Shown piece after piece: positions 1 through 9,485 of a stretch of DNA of 64,000 nucleotides. The notes beneath the pieces are model-generated. The model was not told the DNA's origin and made no database searches. It was given only the letters and a program-made list of their open reading frames with translations. Positions within the stretch are counted from its first letter, which is position 1, and each line of letters opens with the position of its first letter. The translations under genes and the position numbers were made by a program. Origin of the DNA: Sphingobacterium griseoflavum (GTDB lineage: Bacteria; Bacteroidota; Bacteroidia; Sphingobacteriales; Sphingobacteriaceae). Where the stretch lies: assembly GCF_014653155.1 (NCBI RefSeq), contig NZ_BNAF01000015.1, forward strand, positions 35,526 to 99,525, written 5' to 3'.

Positions 1-1
1 A

Positions 2-2059
2 GTGTGGATAAACGGACAATACCTAGGCAAGCACAGCAATGGTTACCTTTCGTTCTCCCATGATTTATCGCCCTATCTCTACTATGGCGGGAAGACGAAC
101 GTTATCGCTGTACGGGTAGACAATAGTCAACAGCCCAATTCACGCTGGTACTCGGGTTCTGGTATCTACCGTGATGTTTATTTACGTTATCAACAGCAAA
201 CCCATTTTTTGCCCGAAGAGACCTTTGTGAGCACGCCTACTGTTTCTACCAAAAAGGCAACAGTACGCGTACAGGCGCAGGTGCATAACCCGGGGAATAA
301 AAAATTGCAGGTCGAGCTACGCCTACTGGATGCAACGGGAAAACCTGTGGCTACCGGTAAAGTAGACCTTCGAACGGACGAAATAGATCACACGTTGACG
401 CTTGATAAGCCCCAATTATGGGATGTGGATTCGCCACAACTGTACAGTTTGCACATGCTACTGCGCGATATGCAGGGCAACGAGCTTAATGCGCAGACAC
501 AACCTGTCGGAATCCGCAGCATCGCTTTTGATGTAGAAAAAGGCTTTTACCTGAATGGAAAGCCGCTCAAGATCCTGGGCGTATGCCTGCACCACGACCT
601 CGGCGCGCTCGGCGCAGCCTTTAATAAATCGGCGGCCAAGCGACAGCTGTTGACGATGAAAGAAATGGGAGTTAATGCCATCCGCACAGCGCATAATCCG
701 CCAGCAACAGAAGTATTGGATCTGTGTGACGAACTAGGAATCTTGGTTTACAATGAAGCCTATGACATGTGGCAAAAAAGAAAGAATAAGTTTGATTACC
801 ACTTGGATTTTAAGGAGCACCATCTTACGGATCTCGCTGCTTTTGTGAAACGCGATCGTAATCATCCATCGGTGTTCATGTGGAGCATCGGAAACGAAAT
901 TCGGGAGCAGTTTGACAGCACGGGTACAGTGCTGACTAAGGAGATGGCCAACTTCGTTAGGGAGCTGGACAATACACGCCCAGTGACTGCGGCGCTAACA
1001 GAAACCAACTATGAAAAGAATTTTATTGCACAGGCCGAAGCGCTCGATGTACTGGGGTTCAACTACAAGTTTGAGGATTACGACAAACTGCCAAAAGAAT
1101 TTAAAAACGTGCCCTTGATCGCGTCGGAAACGACATCGGGCCTACAAACACGTGGCGTATACGATGCATTGCACGACACGATTCAGTTTTGGCCGGCATC
1201 CAGCAAAGATAAATTTGTGACCAATGGCAAAGCCGATTTCACGGTCTCGGCCTATGACAATGTCGCCGCCTATTGGGGAACGTCTCATGAGCGCGCCTGG
1301 CTGGAAGTGAAGAAACGCGATTTCCTAGCAGGTATTTTCGTATGGACTGGATTTGACTATTTAGGAGAGCCGGTGCCTTATCCCTACCCAGCACGTAGTT
1401 CCTACTACGGCATCGTGGATCTAGCGGGTTTCCCAAAAGATGTGTATTACATGTACCAATCGGAATGGACAGATAAAGAAGTGCTGCACCTGCTACCCCA
1501 TTGGAACTGGAAATCGGGCGATATAGTCGACGTATGGGCCTACTACAATAACGCCGATGAGGTGGAGCTTTTCCTGAATGGCAAAAGCCTAGGGAAATCA
1601 TCTAAAACGGACGACCGTCTGCATGCTTTGTGGCGGGTGCCTTTTGCCGTTGGTGAAATTAAAGTTGTCAAGTATCGTGATGGACGGGCTGTACAAGAGG
1701 AGGTCAGGCGCACGGCAGGGGCAGCGGCTAAACTTCAAACACGCGTCATACATGAGGATTTCGAAACCGGCGATGCAAGAGATCTTTATTTTGTCGAGGT
1801 ACAGCTTATCGACGACAAGGGGGAAGCTGTTGTGCACGAGGATATCGAAATTTCTTTCCACGGCAATGCAGGCGTTGATGTCTTAGGAACAGATAATGGT
1901 TTTCAGGCAGATTTGCACGGGCTCAGCAGCCCAACGCGGAAAACATTTAAAGGAAAAGCACTGGCTATTGTTCGCGTGAGGGACGCGGCAACCGCAAAAA
2001 CATTGCTTGTCAAATCCAAGCTGGGGGAATTGGCGCTCTCTTTAGAAAAAAATAAATAA
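2..2059 (+). CDS. Glycoside hydrolase family 2 enzyme (beta-galactosidase type), 5' end cut by window edge
   Basis: The reading frame is open from the window edge and begins inside the N-terminal sugar-binding domain, so the first visible GTG is an internal Val codon and the real start lies outside. About 685 residues remain. In order there is the end of the jelly-roll domain, an immunoglobulin-like domain (about 70-165), and a TIM barrel with the acid/base Glu in WSIGNEI (about residue 299) and the nucleophile Glu in LIASET (about 376). A DUF4982-like beta domain and a C-terminal Ig-like domain follow. GH2 enzymes with this tail in Bacteroidota are mostly periplasmic exo-glycosidases acting on beta-galactosides or related sugars; the substrate is not readable from sequence. 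The susC gene starts 37 bases downstream, so it may be the first visible gene of that operon. Confidence 0.9.
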   Translation: MWINGQYLGKHSNGYLSFSHDLSPYLYYGGKTNVIAVRVDNSQQPNSRWYSGSGIYRDVYLRYQQQTHFLPEETFVSTPTVSTKKATVRVQAQVHNPGNKKLQVELRLLDATGKPVATGKVDLRTDEIDHTLTLDKPQLWDVDSPQLYSLHMLLRDMQGNELNAQTQPVGIRSIAFDVEKGFYLNGKPLKILGVCLHHDLGALGAAFNKSAAKRQLLTMKEMGVNAIRTAHNPPATEVLDLCDELGILVYNEAYDMWQKRKNKFDYHLDFKEHHLTDLAAFVKRDRNHPSVFMWSIGNEIREQFDSTGTVLTKEMANFVRELDNTRPVTAALTETNYEKNFIAQAEALDVLGFNYKFEDYDKLPKEFKNVPLIASETTSGLQTRGVYDALHDTIQFWPASSKDKFVTNGKADFTVSAYDNVAAYWGTSHERAWLEVKKRDFLAGIFVWTGFDYLGEPVPYPYPARSSYYGIVDLAGFPKDVYYMYQSEWTDKEVLHLLPHWNWKSGDIVDVWAYYNNADEVELFLNGKSLGKSSKTDDRLHALWRVPFAVGEIKVVKYRDGRAVQEEVRRTAGAAAKLQTRVIHEDFETGDARDLYFVEVQLIDDKGEAVVHEDIEISFHGNAGVDVLGTDNGFQADLHGLSSPTRKTFKGKALAIVRVRDAATAKTLLVKSKLGELALSLEKNK

Positions 2060-2096
2060 ACAGAATTAGCTAATAATTATAAATCGAATTGGTATT

Positions 2097-5000
2097 ATGT
2101 TGAAAAAAGTAAAACGGAAATCTGTTGGATTACCTCGGCCGACCTTGCGCCACTCCGGCGGATGGGGAGCTTGGGTACTGCTGTTAGGATTGCAGCCTGC
2201 CACCGTGGCCGCTGAACCTTTGACGACCGCACACTCGCTGATGACTATGCAACAGCAACAAGAGCTTACAGGCAAAGTGGTGGATGAAAATGGGCAGCCA
2301 ATAGCCGGCGTAACGGTCTCTTTGGTTAATGCCGTGGTATCTGCTGCGACAGATGAACAAGGGATGTTCACCCTGCGGTTGACCAATGCACAAGGGCAAC
2401 TATTGTTTTCTGCGGTGGGCTATAAAGAGCAGACAGTAGATGTGCAGATTGGCCAGAACTTGGATGTCGTGATGCGGCGAGACGATCAAGCATTGGACGA
2501 AGTCGTCGTGATCGGTTTTGGAACGGTGAAAAAAAGAGACCTAACCGGTTCAGTGACCTCCGTTAAACCGGAAGATATTGTCCGGTCGCCGGCATCGAAT
2601 GCTTTGGAGTCCATACAGGGACAGGTTCCTGGATTGGATATCACCCGATCGTCGGGAAGTGCCACATCGGGCGTCAACCTCACTATCCGCGGAAAAAGGT
2701 CCTTGTCTAGCGCGCCTGGTGCAAACAGCCCGCTTGTGATTATCGATGGGATGCAAGGCGGAAATATCAGCGATATCCATCCACAAGATATTGCATCGAT
2801 GGAGATATTAAAAGATGCTTCATCTACCGCTATATACGGTTCGCAAGGTGCGAATGGTGTGATCATCGTTACCACAAAGCGAGGCCGCGAGGGACGTCCT
2901 GTGGTAAATTACAATGCTTATGTGGGAGCTAATGGCTGGGCGCAGTATCCCGAAATGCGGACGGGCGACGATTACATTGCCTTACGCCGCGAAGCAGCAA
3001 AAACAGCTGGTCAGTGGAGTAGCCCCGCCGATGATCAAACCTTGTTTACCGTAGGAGAATGGGCTGCTTTACAGCAAAATCAATGGGTCAATTGGAAAGA
3101 CCAAGTCTTCCACACAGGAATGGTACAAAACCATCAGCTCTCGATCAGCGGCGGCAATGCGAGCACCAAAGGACTGCTTTCCGGTGGATATTATCGCGAG
3201 CTAGGTTCTTTTAAGAATGACGCACTCGATAAGTTTAATCTACGACTCAATGTAGATCAGAATTTAGGGTCTATCGTCAAGGTGGGAACATCCTCGCAGA
3301 TTACCCATTATGATGGAAACGAACGGGCGAACAATGTACTGTGGCGAGCGGCAACAAACGTGCCGCTGGGCGTACCCTACGATGAACAGGGCGCTGTTGT
3401 CCTCTGGCCTTTAGGTAGAGAGGGCAAGGTAAGCCCGTTGGCCGATGAAGCAGATGAATTTACAGCACAACACCGGATAGCCAATACCCATATCATAACC
3501 AACGGTTTTGCGGAAATTAAACCTTTCGCTGGCTTTTCTTTCCGGTCCAATCTCGGAGTTAATCTGTCATATAGCAAAAATAGGGATTTTGAAAGTGAAA
3601 GTTCTATCGACCGTGCAGGCGAATTTCCCAATTCCATTGCGAGCATCGAAAGTCAAGATCGAAGCTTTATCAACTGGGACAACATTATCAATTATAGTGT
3701 TGATTTGGGCAGACACGGAATCAATTTAACGGCACTTACCTCTTGGACGCAGTCAAAACTAAGTACTTCATACATGGAGGGAACGGGGCAGTTGGTTCCG
3801 CAACAGCTATGGCATAACATCGGCGCAAACGACAAGGATTCTTACGTGATTCGCTCGGGCTATATCCAAAGTCAAACGCTATCTTATGCCCTTCGAGCAA
3901 ATTACTCCTACCAAGGACGTTATCTATTAACCGTTTCCAACCGATGGGATGGTGCCTCTCGACTGTCGAAGGAAAACAAATGGGCATCTTTCCCTTCCGT
4001 AGCTGCAGGCTGGCGGCTGAGTGATGAGCGTTGGTTTAACTGGAAACCGGTGAACGATTTGAAGATTCGGGCTACCTACGGGCAAACCGGAAATTCGGGC
4101 ATCAGCGAATACGGAACGCAGTCGGGTGTAACCGGACATACCAACGCGGCTTTTCAAGATCAAGGATTTGTCTATTATGTCTACAATACCTTGATAGGTA
4201 ATGAGGACCTTGGCTGGGAGCGCTCAGCATCGTGGAACATCGGTTTGGATGCACAGTTTTTCAATAGTCGGATCAATCTTACTGCCGATTTCTACGATAC
4301 CAAGACAACCGATATTTTGTTGCCGCGTACGTTGCCGACATCAATGGGATCAGGAAACAATACTCCGTTTCAGATCTATCAAAATATTGGAAGCAGCAAT
4401 AACCGCGGATTGGAGATTATCCTGAATACCAGGAACCTGACGGGCGCATTTCAATGGAGCACCGACTTTACCTTTGGTACAAATAGAGAGAAAATTGTGG
4501 ATTTGATTGATGGACGCGATATCATTGGTACCCGCAGCCGGGAAACCGAAAGTTTGCTGATTGGCCGACCGCTGCAATCGTTTTACACCTTTAAGCGGCT
4601 GGGGGTCTGGCAAGCAGACGAAGCTGAAGAAGCCGCGCGCTATTTCAAAGATGCGGAGAAAACACAGCCTTTCAAACCGGGCGATATCAAGCTGGCAGAT
4701 CTGAACGGCGACTTTGTGATCGATGATGTTAATGACGTAACTTATATCGGTACGACATCGCCACGTTGGACCTTAGGTTTCAATAATACCTTTTCCTATA
4801 AAAACTTCGACCTGAATGTATATGCGATTGCTCGTTGGGGCCAAATGATGGATTACGAATTATCAGGTGCTTTCGATCCGCAAGGCAGAGGAAATCAGGC
4901 GGCTTATCTCAACTATTGGACGCCCGAAAATCCCAGCAACGATTTTCCGCAACCCAGTATGACTAATTTCTACAACTACCTAGGGTATCAAACCTATAGC

Positions 5001-5231
5001 TATGTGGATGGATCGTATATAAAGCTGAAGACGGTAACCCTAGGTTATCGCGTACCCAAAGCTACGCTGGATAAGCTCAAGATGAATACCGTTCGTTTTT
5101 ATTTAACAGGTAACAATCTGTTTTCTTGGGCGAAGAGCGATTTGGTGCAGAATTACGACGCAGAACGCGGGGGGTCGGCAAAAAGTCCGCTGTTGCGACA
5201 ATTTGTTTTTGGTGTTAACCTAGATTTTTAA
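2097..5231 (+). CDS. SusC/RagA-type TonB-dependent outer-membrane glycan transporter
   Basis: 1044 residues, the normal size for SusC. After an N-terminal export region (about 1-40) comes a carboxypeptidase-D regulatory-like domain (GKVVDENGQPIAGVTVSLV, about 59-130). Then follow a TonB box and start of the plug (EVVVIGFGTVKKRDLTGSV), the plug with the IIDG and SSTAIYGSQGANGVIIVTTK blocks typical of SusC, and a 22-strand barrel ending in an aromatic Phe. It should import oligosaccharides across the outer membrane with TonB energy, capped by the SusD lipoprotein encoded 3 bases downstream. No FecR/sigma-type N-terminal signalling extension is seen. The cargo is unknown; the downstream rhamnose-mutarotase-like domain hints at a deoxysugar-containing glycan. 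Confidence 0.97.
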   Translation: MLKKVKRKSVGLPRPTLRHSGGWGAWVLLLGLQPATVAAEPLTTAHSLMTMQQQQELTGKVVDENGQPIAGVTVSLVNAVVSAATDEQGMFTLRLTNAQGQLLFSAVGYKEQTVDVQIGQNLDVVMRRDDQALDEVVVIGFGTVKKRDLTGSVTSVKPEDIVRSPASNALESIQGQVPGLDITRSSGSATSGVNLTIRGKRSLSSAPGANSPLVIIDGMQGGNISDIHPQDIASMEILKDASSTAIYGSQGANGVIIVTTKRGREGRPVVNYNAYVGANGWAQYPEMRTGDDYIALRREAAKTAGQWSSPADDQTLFTVGEWAALQQNQWVNWKDQVFHTGMVQNHQLSISGGNASTKGLLSGGYYRELGSFKNDALDKFNLRLNVDQNLGSIVKVGTSSQITHYDGNERANNVLWRAATNVPLGVPYDEQGAVVLWPLGREGKVSPLADEADEFTAQHRIANTHIITNGFAEIKPFAGFSFRSNLGVNLSYSKNRDFESESSIDRAGEFPNSIASIESQDRSFINWDNIINYSVDLGRHGINLTALTSWTQSKLSTSYMEGTGQLVPQQLWHNIGANDKDSYVIRSGYIQSQTLSYALRANYSYQGRYLLTVSNRWDGASRLSKENKWASFPSVAAGWRLSDERWFNWKPVNDLKIRATYGQTGNSGISEYGTQSGVTGHTNAAFQDQGFVYYVYNTLIGNEDLGWERSASWNIGLDAQFFNSRINLTADFYDTKTTDILLPRTLPTSMGSGNNTPFQIYQNIGSSNNRGLEIILNTRNLTGAFQWSTDFTFGTNREKIVDLIDGRDIIGTRSRETESLLIGRPLQSFYTFKRLGVWQADEAEEAARYFKDAEKTQPFKPGDIKLADLNGDFVIDDVNDVTYIGTTSPRWTLGFNNTFSYKNFDLNVYAIARWGQMMDYELSGAFDPQGRGNQAAYLNYWTPENPSNDFPQPSMTNFYNYLGYQTYSYVDGSYIKLKTVTLGYRVPKATLDKLKMNTVRFYLTGNNLFSWAKSDLVQNYDAERGGSAKSPLLRQFVFGVNLDF

Positions 5232-5234
5232 ACG

Positions 5235-6980
5235 ATGAAAAGTATTATAAAATATATAGTAGGACTGGGGTTGATCAATATGTTCAATGCCTGCAGTTTG
5301 GAAGAATATAATCCTGGAGGTACAACGGCCGATGTGGTTTTTTCTACAGAAGACGGTATCAACGCATTGGTCAACTCGGCCTATGTGTATTATGGTGCCC
5401 AATTTTATGGACGTGAAGATATGTTGATGCTAACTGAAGGCGGAACCGATCTTTGGATAAATATCGCCAATTCCGGATACGGTCGGCAGATGACGAAATA
5501 CGACGGACTCAATTCGACGGTCGGTCAGATACGCAATACGTGGAACAGATTATATGAAATCGTTAACTACTGCAACGCGGGTTTGGAACGTATTGAAGCA
5601 ATCCCTTTTGCGAATGAAGAAGAGAAGCGGTCTCGCTTGGGCGAGCTGTCTTTTTTGCGGGCATATGCCTATTGGCACCTTGTAGAGCAGTACGGTGCGG
5701 TGGATTTAAGGACGTCGGAAACAAAAACTGCGTTGCTAACGGCAGAACGATCACCTGAAGGGGCTTTTTACGATTTAATGTTGGCCGATTTGGATGTGGC
5801 GATTGCCAACCTACCCGTTACCCCTATCCCTGCCGCGGACATTGGGCGAGCAACCCTGAAGGCGGCCTACGGACTTAAAGCGCGTGTGGCGCTCACCCGC
5901 GTGGCCTATGAAACTTCGCAATCAGAAAAAGACCGATACTATGGCGTAGCTTCGGAAGCGGCGCAATATGTGATTGATAATCAGGCTGCTTTGCAGACGT
6001 CACTATACACGACACCCGAAGAAGTCTTTCGGCCGGCAAACAACAAAAACAATCGGGAGGCTTTGTTTACCATCACACATTCCACGGTAAACTCGCTGAA
6101 TCCGCAACCGAACAATCCCAATAGGTTACATATCTGGTTCAAAGCTAAATATTCCGCGAAAGCGGGCATGGTACGTGACCTGGAATATGGTGCCGATCGC
6201 AACTCCAACTCGGGTGGTATGTGCTTTATGCCAACGCGCCATTTGTTGGAATTGTACAACGAAGATATCGATCGCCGTTACGAAGATTGGTTCCGTGAAA
6301 AATATTACCTCAATGTCAATCAATATAGTTGGACGGCCGATGATCTGGCCGCATTCGAAAAGCCGGCTAGCTTGGTTGGGTCTTCCTTGTCTCGGGGCGA
6401 TCTAGCGCTGTGGTTTACTAAGAAAAAGGTGAATACCGAGAAGCGTAACCTGCCTTACGCTTTGGTGGATATCGATGATACCTACAATGGCGCTAGAGTG
6501 AGTAGCAATGCCCGCTTCAATGTCCATTTCCCGGCGCTGAAGAAATATGATGACCCCAACCTACCGGAAGCTGGCTCGCAGGTGGGCTCAAAGGATGTGA
6601 TCGTCATGCGATTAGCCGAAATGTACCTGATCGCGGCGGAAGCGGAAGCGATGCGGTCGGGAGGCGATAAAGTCAAAGCGGCAGAGCTTGTTAATGTCTT
6701 GCGCCGGCGGGCATCACAACCGGGACGCGAAGTAGATATGTTGATCGCGCAGGATGATCTTAACCTCGATTTTATTTTGGAAGAAAGAGGCCGTGAGCTC
6801 TGCGGCGAACATATCCGTTGGTTTGATCTCAAACGAACCGGCAAGCTCTACAATTATGTGCAGCAGTATAACCCCGATATTACGTTGGTGCAACCTTATC
6901 ATGTGAATAGGCCTATACCGCAACAATTTTTAGATGCAATCACAAATCCGGGAGAATTTGGACAGAATGATGGGTATTAA
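5235..6980 (+). CDS. SusD/RagB-type outer-membrane glycan-binding lipoprotein
   Basis: 581 residues. The N-terminus is a lipoprotein signal with Cys20 (NMFNAC) as the lipidation site, followed by the SusD helical TPR-like fold. The C-terminal block contains LAEMYLIAAEAEAM and ILEERGRELCGEHIRWFDLKRTGKL, which are hallmarks of RagB/SusD. It lies 3 bases after the SusC stop and should form the lid of that transporter. Its stop overlaps the start region of the beta-helix gene by about 14 bases, which implies translational coupling. The ligand is not predictable from sequence. Confidence 0.97.
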   Translation: MKSIIKYIVGLGLINMFNACSLEEYNPGGTTADVVFSTEDGINALVNSAYVYYGAQFYGREDMLMLTEGGTDLWINIANSGYGRQMTKYDGLNSTVGQIRNTWNRLYEIVNYCNAGLERIEAIPFANEEEKRSRLGELSFLRAYAYWHLVEQYGAVDLRTSETKTALLTAERSPEGAFYDLMLADLDVAIANLPVTPIPAADIGRATLKAAYGLKARVALTRVAYETSQSEKDRYYGVASEAAQYVIDNQAALQTSLYTTPEEVFRPANNKNNREALFTITHSTVNSLNPQPNNPNRLHIWFKAKYSAKAGMVRDLEYGADRNSNSGGMCFMPTRHLLELYNEDIDRRYEDWFREKYYLNVNQYSWTADDLAAFEKPASLVGSSLSRGDLALWFTKKKVNTEKRNLPYALVDIDDTYNGARVSSNARFNVHFPALKKYDDPNLPEAGSQVGSKDVIVMRLAEMYLIAAEAEAMRSGGDKVKAAELVNVLRRRASQPGREVDMLIAQDDLNLDFILEERGRELCGEHIRWFDLKRTGKLYNYVQQYNPDITLVQPYHVNRPIPQQFLDAITNPGEFGQNDGY

Positions 6981-9483
6981 AACAAGGATGTTGTTAGCCG
7001 CATTGATCGGCATATTCGCCTTTTTCGAAAGCGTAAAGGCTGGCGATATCTTTGTCATGCCGCACGCACGCGAACAGGCAGATGGCAGTCAAGAGCATCC
7101 ATTCGGAAGTGTTGAAGCCGCTTTGCGCGAGGCGCGCGAGTGGCGTAGGCTCAAGGATCCGCGCATAGCTGGCGGTATAACCATTTGGGTCAGCGACGGT
7201 TTGTATAGACCGTCGCAACCCATCTTGATCCGACCAGAAGATAGCGGTACGGCCGACAGCCCAACGCGGATCAAAGCGGCGGGCAAAAACGCGGTATTTT
7301 CGGGTGGCGTATCTGTCAATGGGTGGAAACCTGCAGACAAATTGCCTGGCGTGCCCGCGCAGCTAGCTAAAAAGCTGTTTGTCGTGGATGCGCCACGGTC
7401 GGGGGGGAGGCATTTTGCCTTTCGGCAGATGTGGGTAAACGATAAAAAGGCTGTGCGCGCAGAAAGCCATAACGACAGAGAACTACCGCGGATAGTAAAT
7501 TGGGATTTTAATAGGGGGACAGCCACCATCCCCAATGTATTTCCGCAATTTAAGGTACAACCTGGCATGGAGTTTTTTATCCATCAGTGGTGGGCTATTG
7601 CCCAGTTACGCATTCAAGATGCGAAAGTCTTTCGCGACAGTATTGTTCTTTCGTTTCAAGAGCCAGAGCGGCAATTGCAGAATGAGCATCCTTGGCCAAA
7701 ACCTTGGTTGTCCAAGGAACATGGCAATTCTGCGTTCCGTTTGGTCAATGCGCTACAGTTTTTAGATGAGCCCGGCGAATGGTTTCTAGACGAAGATAGC
7801 CATAAGCTGTACTACTATCCCCGGGAGGGCGAGGATATGCAGGCGGCAACGGTGGTCGTGCCATACTTGGAAACCCTTCTTCAGGTAAACGGTACTTTGG
7901 AACAGCCGGTTGCCCATGTCGAGATTGATGGTTTGCAATTTCAGCACAGCACTTGGCTTCGACCACATACACACGGGCATGTAGCTTTGCAGGCGGGTAT
8001 GTATTTTGTCGATGCCTACAAGCTAAAAAAACCGGGTACAGCAGATAAAGCCGGCCTCGAAAATCAAGCTTGGTTAGGTCGGCCGGCGGCGGCCGTACTG
8101 CTCAAAAATACGCAACATACAAGCCTTGTGAATTGTGTATTTCAACATCTGGCAGCTACGGGTGTGGATTATCAGGAAGGGAACTTTCAAGATACGGTAC
8201 AGGGCAATCTCTTTCAGGATATCGCGGGCTCGGGCCTCCTGCTTGGAACCTTCTCCGATCAAGAGATGGAAGCGCACTTGCCCTTGATTGCGAGCGATGA
8301 GCGACGGCTAACGGATGGTACCTACGTCGCCAATAATGTGGTGCAAGGGGTGGGCAACGAAGACTGGGGAACGGTGGGTATCGGCGCCGGGTTTGTGCGC
8401 AATGTACAGATTGTCCATAACGAATTGCTTGATCTACCCTACAGCGGCATCAGCCTTGGTTGGGGCTGGACACCGACGGTGAACAGCATGAAAAATAATC
8501 GCGTGCAACACAACCTCATCACGCGATATGGTCGTTTCATGTACGATGTGGCGGGCATCTACACTTTATCAGCGCAGCCCGGAACAAAGATTCAGTATAA
8601 CGTGATCGACAGTATCTATGTCTCGCCCTATGCGCATATTCCTGATCATTGGTTTTACCTCTACACCGATGAGGGGTCAGCCTACATGACCGTGTCCGAC
8701 AACTGGTTTCCTTCCAACAAAATCTTGCAAAACGCAAATGGCCCCAGTGTCGAATGGAAAAATAACGGCCCGCAGGTGGATCAGGAGTTGGTAAGCGATG
8801 CCGGTCTGCAACCAGCCTATCAGCACTTAAATCAAGCGAAGCATCTGGTAGAAGACGATGCACATTTTAACGCCTACGTGCCCTTTACAAAACCTGTTTT
8901 CTTTCAGATCTATGATCCACAGCAGCGTGTTAAGCCTGCTGATGTAGAAGCCTTTTTTGCCCGGCAAGGTGCCGCTACGTCCAGGCTGTTTCGTTGGAAA
9001 AACTATACTGTACTGCAAACGACGGATGAGCTTGGTAAAAAACTGGCTGGCGCTTGGTTAGCCAATTACCCCGAGGTGGAGTACAAGGTTTTCAACAACC
9101 TATTTTACAGCTTCGATAGGACGCGTTGCGCTGTTGGCGAGGCCGCAAAAGAAACGGATTATGTGCTGTTAACCGCGCAACTCGTAGACGATAAAGCGAA
9201 ACAGGAAGCCTACCTGAAAGCACATGAAGAACAATATCTGCAGTGGCCCGAAGTGGCCAAGGGCTTTTGTCGAGCTGGCTTTGAGGAAGTATTGCTCTAC
9301 CGCAACGATCGCCAATTGATGCTGTACATCTCCTTTCCGAAAGGCAAAAAATTTGAAGAGATAGATCCCTTAACGGCAAAGGATAATCCACGCGTGGATG
9401 AATGGAACAAACTGATGGGCAGCTATCAACAGGGGATTGAGGGAACGGCAGCTAATGAAACTTGGATTTTTTATAAGAAATAA
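6967..9483 (+). CDS. Secreted right-handed beta-helix protein fused to a C-terminal L-rhamnose-mutarotase-like domain
   Basis: I chose ATG 6967 over ATG 6934 because it puts a clean signal peptide (KTRMLLAALIGIFAFFESVKA) at the N-terminus; 838 residues result. Residues about 25-600 read as a parallel beta-helix of the pectate-lyase/GH type, with DGLYRPSQPILIRPEDSG and many short repeats of the NNVVQ/HNELL/YNVID kind. From residue about 731 to the end the sequence follows the RhaM/YiiL mutarotase family. It has an HEE motif with His753 at the place of the family's catalytic His, then WPEV, AGFEEVLLYR, the EW and LM...YQQ blocks and a terminal ETWIFYKK. RhaM interconverts alpha- and beta-L-rhamnose. 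In this protein the domain would act outside the cytoplasm on a sugar released by the beta-helix part. The beta-helix activity (lyase, hydrolase or binding) is not determinable. The gene overlaps susD. Confidence 0.8.
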   Translation: MMGIKTRMLLAALIGIFAFFESVKAGDIFVMPHAREQADGSQEHPFGSVEAALREAREWRRLKDPRIAGGITIWVSDGLYRPSQPILIRPEDSGTADSPTRIKAAGKNAVFSGGVSVNGWKPADKLPGVPAQLAKKLFVVDAPRSGGRHFAFRQMWVNDKKAVRAESHNDRELPRIVNWDFNRGTATIPNVFPQFKVQPGMEFFIHQWWAIAQLRIQDAKVFRDSIVLSFQEPERQLQNEHPWPKPWLSKEHGNSAFRLVNALQFLDEPGEWFLDEDSHKLYYYPREGEDMQAATVVVPYLETLLQVNGTLEQPVAHVEIDGLQFQHSTWLRPHTHGHVALQAGMYFVDAYKLKKPGTADKAGLENQAWLGRPAAAVLLKNTQHTSLVNCVFQHLAATGVDYQEGNFQDTVQGNLFQDIAGSGLLLGTFSDQEMEAHLPLIASDERRLTDGTYVANNVVQGVGNEDWGTVGIGAGFVRNVQIVHNELLDLPYSGISLGWGWTPTVNSMKNNRVQHNLITRYGRFMYDVAGIYTLSAQPGTKIQYNVIDSIYVSPYAHIPDHWFYLYTDEGSAYMTVSDNWFPSNKILQNANGPSVEWKNNGPQVDQELVSDAGLQPAYQHLNQAKHLVEDDAHFNAYVPFTKPVFFQIYDPQQRVKPADVEAFFARQGAATSRLFRWKNYTVLQTTDELGKKLAGAWLANYPEVEYKVFNNLFYSFDRTRCAVGEAAKETDYVLLTAQLVDDKAKQEAYLKAHEEQYLQWPEVAKGFCRAGFEEVLLYRNDRQLMLYISFPKGKKFEEIDPLTAKDNPRVDEWNKLMGSYQQGIEGTAANETWIFYKK

Positions 9484-9485
9484 TC

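Noticed and set aside
6934..6966. Upstream start for the beta-helix gene
   Set aside because: It adds 11 polar residues before the signal peptide inside the SusD gene; ATG 6967 is more plausible.
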